DNA of 64,000 nucleotides from Gnetum montanum (Eukaryota > Streptophyta > Gnetopsida > Gnetales > Gnetaceae). Positions within the stretch are counted from its first letter, which is position 1. The number at the start of each line of letters is the position of its first letter. Below the pieces are notes generated by a model that had not been told where the DNA came from, searched no databases, and saw only the letters and a list, made by a program, of their open reading frames with translations. The stretch spans positions 238,030 through 302,029 of the forward strand of contig MNCI01003111.1 of the NCBI GenBank assembly GCA_015680685.1, written 5' to 3'. A program made the position numbers and the translations under genes. Positions 59,531-64,000 of this stretch are shown in pieces.

Positions 59531-61587
59531 CTATGGTCACAACATAACCAAGGATTGTTATATAATGTGTAACTTATAACCTTTAAATATCTTATCTTGT
59601 TGGGTAGTTACACTTAAGCTAAGTTATGACCATGATGGATTGATTATTTTAATATTGATATAATATTATTTCATTTTTAATGTCACCAAAGCTTGTTGGA
59701 AGGGTTTAACTTCTTCAAGTTGATGTTTTAATGTTGGTTTCTTGGTTAAATCTTTGTGGAAATTAGAAAAATTTCAAAAAAATCTTTGTTAAAAACTTAA
59801 GATTTGTGGCCCCCATGATAAAGGGCTTACCTTCGATAGTTGTAGGACTGAAAAACAAAGTGAATCAGACAAACAGTTAGGAAGTTATGGCTCTTGGAAG
59901 GTTTTGGGCTCTAAAAAGTTCAAAAACTTCCCTCTTGTTTTGGCTCAAACATGAAAAATTACTAAGTGGCATCATGTATTTATAGGATTTTTTACCTTCT
60001 GTCAATAGGGTCCCATTGATGGGGTCTTGTATACATGGTTGGCTCCTTAAACGAGGTCCCGTTGATGGAGTTTTTGGAGAAAATTGTTCACAATACATAA
60101 TTCAAAAAATATAAGGATTTTTAACATGAAATTAGGATATATAGAGAGCCAAAAAAGCCATGAATATGATGAAACACTTGAATAGGGCTTGGTTATTCAA
60201 AAAATTGGATTTTTTAGTAGGAGAATGAAATTTTAGGTTGAAGAAATCACTCTAAAGAAGCATACAATTGGATGAAACCAATGGGGCACATGAAAAATTT
60301 GATTGTGAAAATGCCTAAGAATAAGGAACTTAACTAGCCCAACCAAGAGATATGCAAGTGGGTCCTCCCTATAGCAGGCTCATGCCCTTTTTTCCATTAC
60401 ATATCCTCAAACCAATGAGCTCATGGGCCCCACAATTGATTGATGATTATAGAAACTTAAGGAACAAATTTGGAGAATCTGCCTAAGAATTTTAACACAT
60501 CAAACTAAGACATTAAATAAGGCATGAAAACCAATAGTAAGGTGAATAACGAAAAGTAGTGGTGGATGAGAGAGAAAGTGGAATGGAGTTTTTAATTGTG
60601 GTTACATGAAGTCCCTTGTGAATTTGATGGTTAAATAACCTAATAAAGTCTATTCTTAGTCCAAATCAAAACCAACTACTTTCAGTGACTTCACATCAAT
60701 ACTTTAGAACTAGTCCACCCCCTCAAGAGACAAGAATGCTTCCACAAATTAATCATCATTCCTTATGGAGAAGAAAAGAGAAGTAAGAAGTGAGAAAGGG
60801 CCTTAATTAGAGGGGACCTTTAGGCATGGGTAACATGTCTTTATAGTCCCATAAATAGTGCTTGTAGCACATTATTTTGTCTCAAGTATATGCTTTGAAT
60901 TCCCATCATTTTTTTGGATTTTATGTTTTTATGGATTTTTGGATGGGAACCACACCATGAAAAGACTTAGCTTCCTATTATTGATTGATAGTGGAATGGT
61001 AAGAAATCCATAAAAACACTCATGCACTCAAGAGTTTGGAAAAGTGTAAAGAGCATTGAGTCCCCTTAAAGTCACACCCTTTTTGAACCATTTGAATCTT
61101 TCTCAAGTTTGGAAACTATCAAGGTCACAGGTTCGTCAAAGTTTCATTAATGAAAAGGGATGTCATACTTCCAAACTAGGAAGACCATAGAATTTGTGGA
61201 TGGGTGAATGACATGGAGTCATTGCTTGTTTCATGAAAAAGAAACTTTGTCTTAGTTACCAATATCAAAGTTCAAAAATAGAAACCAGACATTAACAATC
61301 AAAAATATTAAGTACAAATTACCATTAGCAAACAACTACAACATCACTGTGTTGTATTGACAATAAAGTAATTTATTAGAAAAATGTAAGAAAAATTCAC
61401 ACCAAAATAAAGTAAAGTATAAAAGAAATGTGAAAATATGTAAGAAAGATCAAACATATTAATGATGTTGTAAAACAAAAATGTGAAAAATGACAAAGTG
61501 TAAAAACAAAAAGTTGTAAAACATAAAGTGTAAAAACAACAAAGTGTGAACAAAAAAGTATAAAAATTGAAGATCCACTAGAATTAG
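59531..61587 (-). other. Spacer between integrase and ORF3 of G
   Basis: This non-coding stretch, in the orientation of G, matches the spacer of C at 41321-43422. A-rich tracts on the plus strand (61340-61560) give spurious Phe-rich minus-strand frames. The candidate internal promoter lies at 59977-60075. Confidence 0.6.
59977..60075 (-). promoter_or_regulatory. Candidate internal promoter upstream of ORF3 (G)
   Basis: On the minus strand two CATCAACGGGACC/CATCAATGGGACC repeats (60070-60005) precede TATAAATA (59984-59977), 447 bp before the ORF3 ATG. The layout matches that at 42860-42967 in C and mirrors the LTR U3. Confidence 0.5.
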
Positions 61588-64000
61588 TTAGCATGGATGA
61601 CCATCTCCCCCACAACTAAGTTGGAAGGAGAAGATTTGAAATATTGAGCAAGGTTGTTCATCTGATGAAGTGTTTCTTACATTGGCTCTTTTGGACTCAT
61701 GAAAAAGTTTTATTTGTTGTGTGTTGATCAATTGCTTCTTGTTTAGGCTTTAAGGTTTGCAGATAAACATGGCCCTAGAAGGAAAGTTTTCATAGATGAT
61801 ATAAGGCCCTTCCCACAATGTTTGAAACTTAGTTCATTGAGGTACATGTGTGTAGTTATAATAGAGGACCTTGTCTCTAGGTTGAAATTTTATTTTTCTT
61901 ATTCTAATGTCATGGAATTTTTTGTTGAAAACTTTGTGCACTTCATTCAAAGATAGGGCCACCAATCTATTCTCATCTAGTACATTAAGGTCAATCAATC
62001 TTTCTTTTTGAGCTAGGCTAAGAGCAAGGTCAAGGTCATAGGCTATTGAAAGTGTATGGAGCTTGGATTGAATTGGAAGAGTTAGAAGTTTTTTGTACAC
62101 AAGCTCATAAGGAGAGTAGCTTATAGGGAGTTTGCATGTGGAGTTGTAGAAATAAAGGGCATCGTTAAGTTTTATGCTCGAGTCTCTCATATATTTGCTA
62201 ATTATTCTCATTAAGATCTTAGTGATCTCCCTATTGGTAACCTCATCTTGACTATTGGCTTTGGGGTGGTAGGGTGTTGTTAATTTATAAATAATCCAAA
62301 GTGTTACATGAGATTTTGAAAGGTGGTGCATGTAAAATGAGTACCATTGTCAGAAATCAATGCACGTGGCACCCCAAAATTGTTTACAACTTTCTATTGT
62401 ACAAATCAAGTAGTAGTGGAAGATGTACATTTGGTAGCAACCATTGCTTCTACCCATTTTGTACAATAGTCAACAACAATTATAATGTATGACTTTCCAT
62501 TCGACATGGATGTGATGGGATCCATGAAGTCAATGTCCTAGATGTTGAAGGGTTATAATGGTTGGATCTACTACTAAGGTTCCTCCATTCAAGTGATCAT
62601 CCCACCATCACATTGATAGCATTCACAAGAGTGGAAAAATTGGTGGATGTACCTAAAGAGCATTGGCCAATAATATCCTACCATCAAGATCTTAATGGTC
62701 ATGCATCTCCTAGCATACTAGCCCCCACAAGGGCCCTCATGAGCATCTTGGAGAATGCATAATTGGTCAACATTTGAGATAGACAAATAAGCCAAGGCAT
62801 TGACATAGACCATATAAAGGTGTCCATTGATCTCCATGAAGTGTTTGGCCTGATGAAGAAATTTTTGTTTCTTTTAGTGATCCAACACTTGAGGCATCTC
62901 CTATGTGAGAAGATAAGTGAGGATGCCATCATACCATGTAGGTTCATTGGGCACTTGTTCATTTATCGCATTAGTAAAGAGAAATTCATCAAGGAATTGA
63001 TTAGAAAGATATCTCTTCTCTTCTTTATTGTCCGATTGTAACTGAGACAAGTGGTTAGAAACCACATTCTTAGTTTCCTTTTGATCTACCATCATGAGAT
63101 CAAACTCCTACAAAATCACCAACCACCATATGATATGGAGGCTTACTATTGGATTTTTCATCAAGAAGAAGATTTCACTGTGATCTATGTGCATGAATAC
63201 CTTGTATCCAAGGACATAGTATCTAAACTTCTCCAAGACATACACCACTGCCATTAGTTTTTTCTTCATTTTGGTGTAGTTCAGCTATGCATCCATAATG
63301 CTTTGACTAATGTAGTGGATGTAGTATGGACATTTTTGATCATCCAACGACATGAGGATGGCTCCCAAGGCATAGTTTAATGCATCCATCATGATGTGAA
63401 ATGATCAAGACTAATCAGGTGCTCATAGAATTGGAGTTTCTACAAGCTTCTACTTGAGCTATTGAAATTCCTTTTACATTTCTTGGTCCATATGAATGGA
63501 GCATCTTTTTTGTCACCTCTACCAATAGTTTAGCAATCTTAGGGAAATTCTATATGAAACATCAGTAGTATCCAATGTATCCAAGGAATGATTGAACATC
63601 TTTAATAGTTTCTAGTTGATGGATAATTCCTTTGATGACTCTAATCTTTTAGGGTCCATCTCAATCCATACTTATGAAATTCTATGCCCAAACATAATGC
63701 CCTCTTGGATCATCAGATGGCTCTTTTGCCAATTGAGCTGAAGATTAGTCTCCACACACCTTTTAAGCACTTGCTCAAGGTAGTCCAAGGTTTGCTCAAA
63801 CATAGCACCATAGGTGGAGGAGTCATCCATGAAGACATCCACCCCACTACCAATTTGCTATTGAAAGATGCTAAGGAAAAGGTGTTGGAAGGTTGTAGGG
63901 GCATTGCATAGACCAAAAGGCATCTTTTTATATGCAAAAGTCCCCCAGGGACTTGCAAATGTAGTTCAAACTTAATCCTTAGGTGTTATCTAAATCTGGT
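61588..64000 (-). pseudogene. pol of element G: RT, RNase H, integrase (5' part off window)
   Basis: Reading leftward from the edge: RT with FASPWGTFAYKKMPFGLCNA (about 63958-63899) and FMDDS (63837-63823); RNase H (about 63500-63050); linker and zinc region (62960-62600); integrase core with DNGTHF (about 62350) and Glu in DEVTNRE (about 62240); then a long open stretch 62331-61834. The protein ends in CGGDGHPC then TAA at 61588, the same end as in C. The GTFAY-x-x-MPFGLCNAP text is typical of Athila/Tat RTs. Stops are fewer than in C but still disabling. Protease, gag and the 5' LTR would lie to the right of the window. Confidence 0.88.

Noticed and set aside
61344-61615. Phe-rich minus-strand frames as membrane proteins
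   Set aside because: They translate repeated A/AAGTGTAAAA-like spacer sequence that is non-coding in C.
1-64000. CRISPR arrays, rRNA genes or bacterial operons
   Set aside because: None seen; all coding traces are of plant retroelements or plant gene fragments.

Overview
The window is repeat-rich plant nuclear DNA. It is AT-rich and has no intact protein-coding gene. It is filled with decayed Ty3/gypsy LTR retrotransposons of the Athila/Tat type, shown by primer-binding sites related to the 3' end of plant tRNA-Asp and by RT, integrase and a post-pol ORF3. It also holds LINE relics and tRNA-like (SINE-type) relics. This density of old nested elements suggests a seed plant with a large genome; a gymnosperm is possible but cannot be shown from this sequence.

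The layout resolves into layers. (1) A roughly 17.3-kb unit (about 813-18077) is tandemly duplicated as 18078-57939, and the junction at about 18077 fuses two unrelated pseudogenes. Each unit holds, in order: a minus-strand gag relic, its PBS and an R-U5 half LTR; a full plus-strand LTR with PBS and a gag-only element; LINE relics with a solo LTR (TSD TTTGT in both copies); tRNA-like modules; a minus-strand LINE pol; and the 3' LTR plus ORF3 end of a minus-strand Athila-like element (G). (2) Unit 2 was later split by a 23.7-kb insertion (C, 23703-47377, TSD CATTC), a plus-strand element with LTR, gag, pro-RT-RH-IN, ORF3 and LTR. (3) Inside the gag of C sits E (26468-36893, minus strand, TSD AACAT), a gag-only element with both LTRs and a miniature ORF3. 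(4) Inside the 5' leader of E sits F (31911-35952, TSD ATAAC, ends TGTTGGC...GCCAATA). F carries same-strand fragments of at least three host genes: an F-box protein of the Arabidopsis At4g00755 type, a Tweety-like membrane protein and a cytosolic HSP70. To the right of unit 2, element G continues in the minus strand through ORF3, integrase, RNase H and RT to the window edge.

The most interesting points are the gene-capturing insertion F with its in-frame membrane-protein/HSP70 fusion; a head-to-head LTR structure whose junction falls at the predicted transcription start; an ORF3 module preceded by an internal TATA box with LTR-like repeats and by an AG directly before its ATG; and two U3 repeat classes (ATCGAT-type and GATATC-type) that separate the autonomous from the gag-only elements. 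Most disabling stops lie where Gln, Arg or Trp codons are expected, as in methylation-driven C-to-T decay. Single Ns at 7997, 54508, 54728 and 56008 mark assembly joins, and one of the joined pieces (54509-54727) is almost certainly an artefact.
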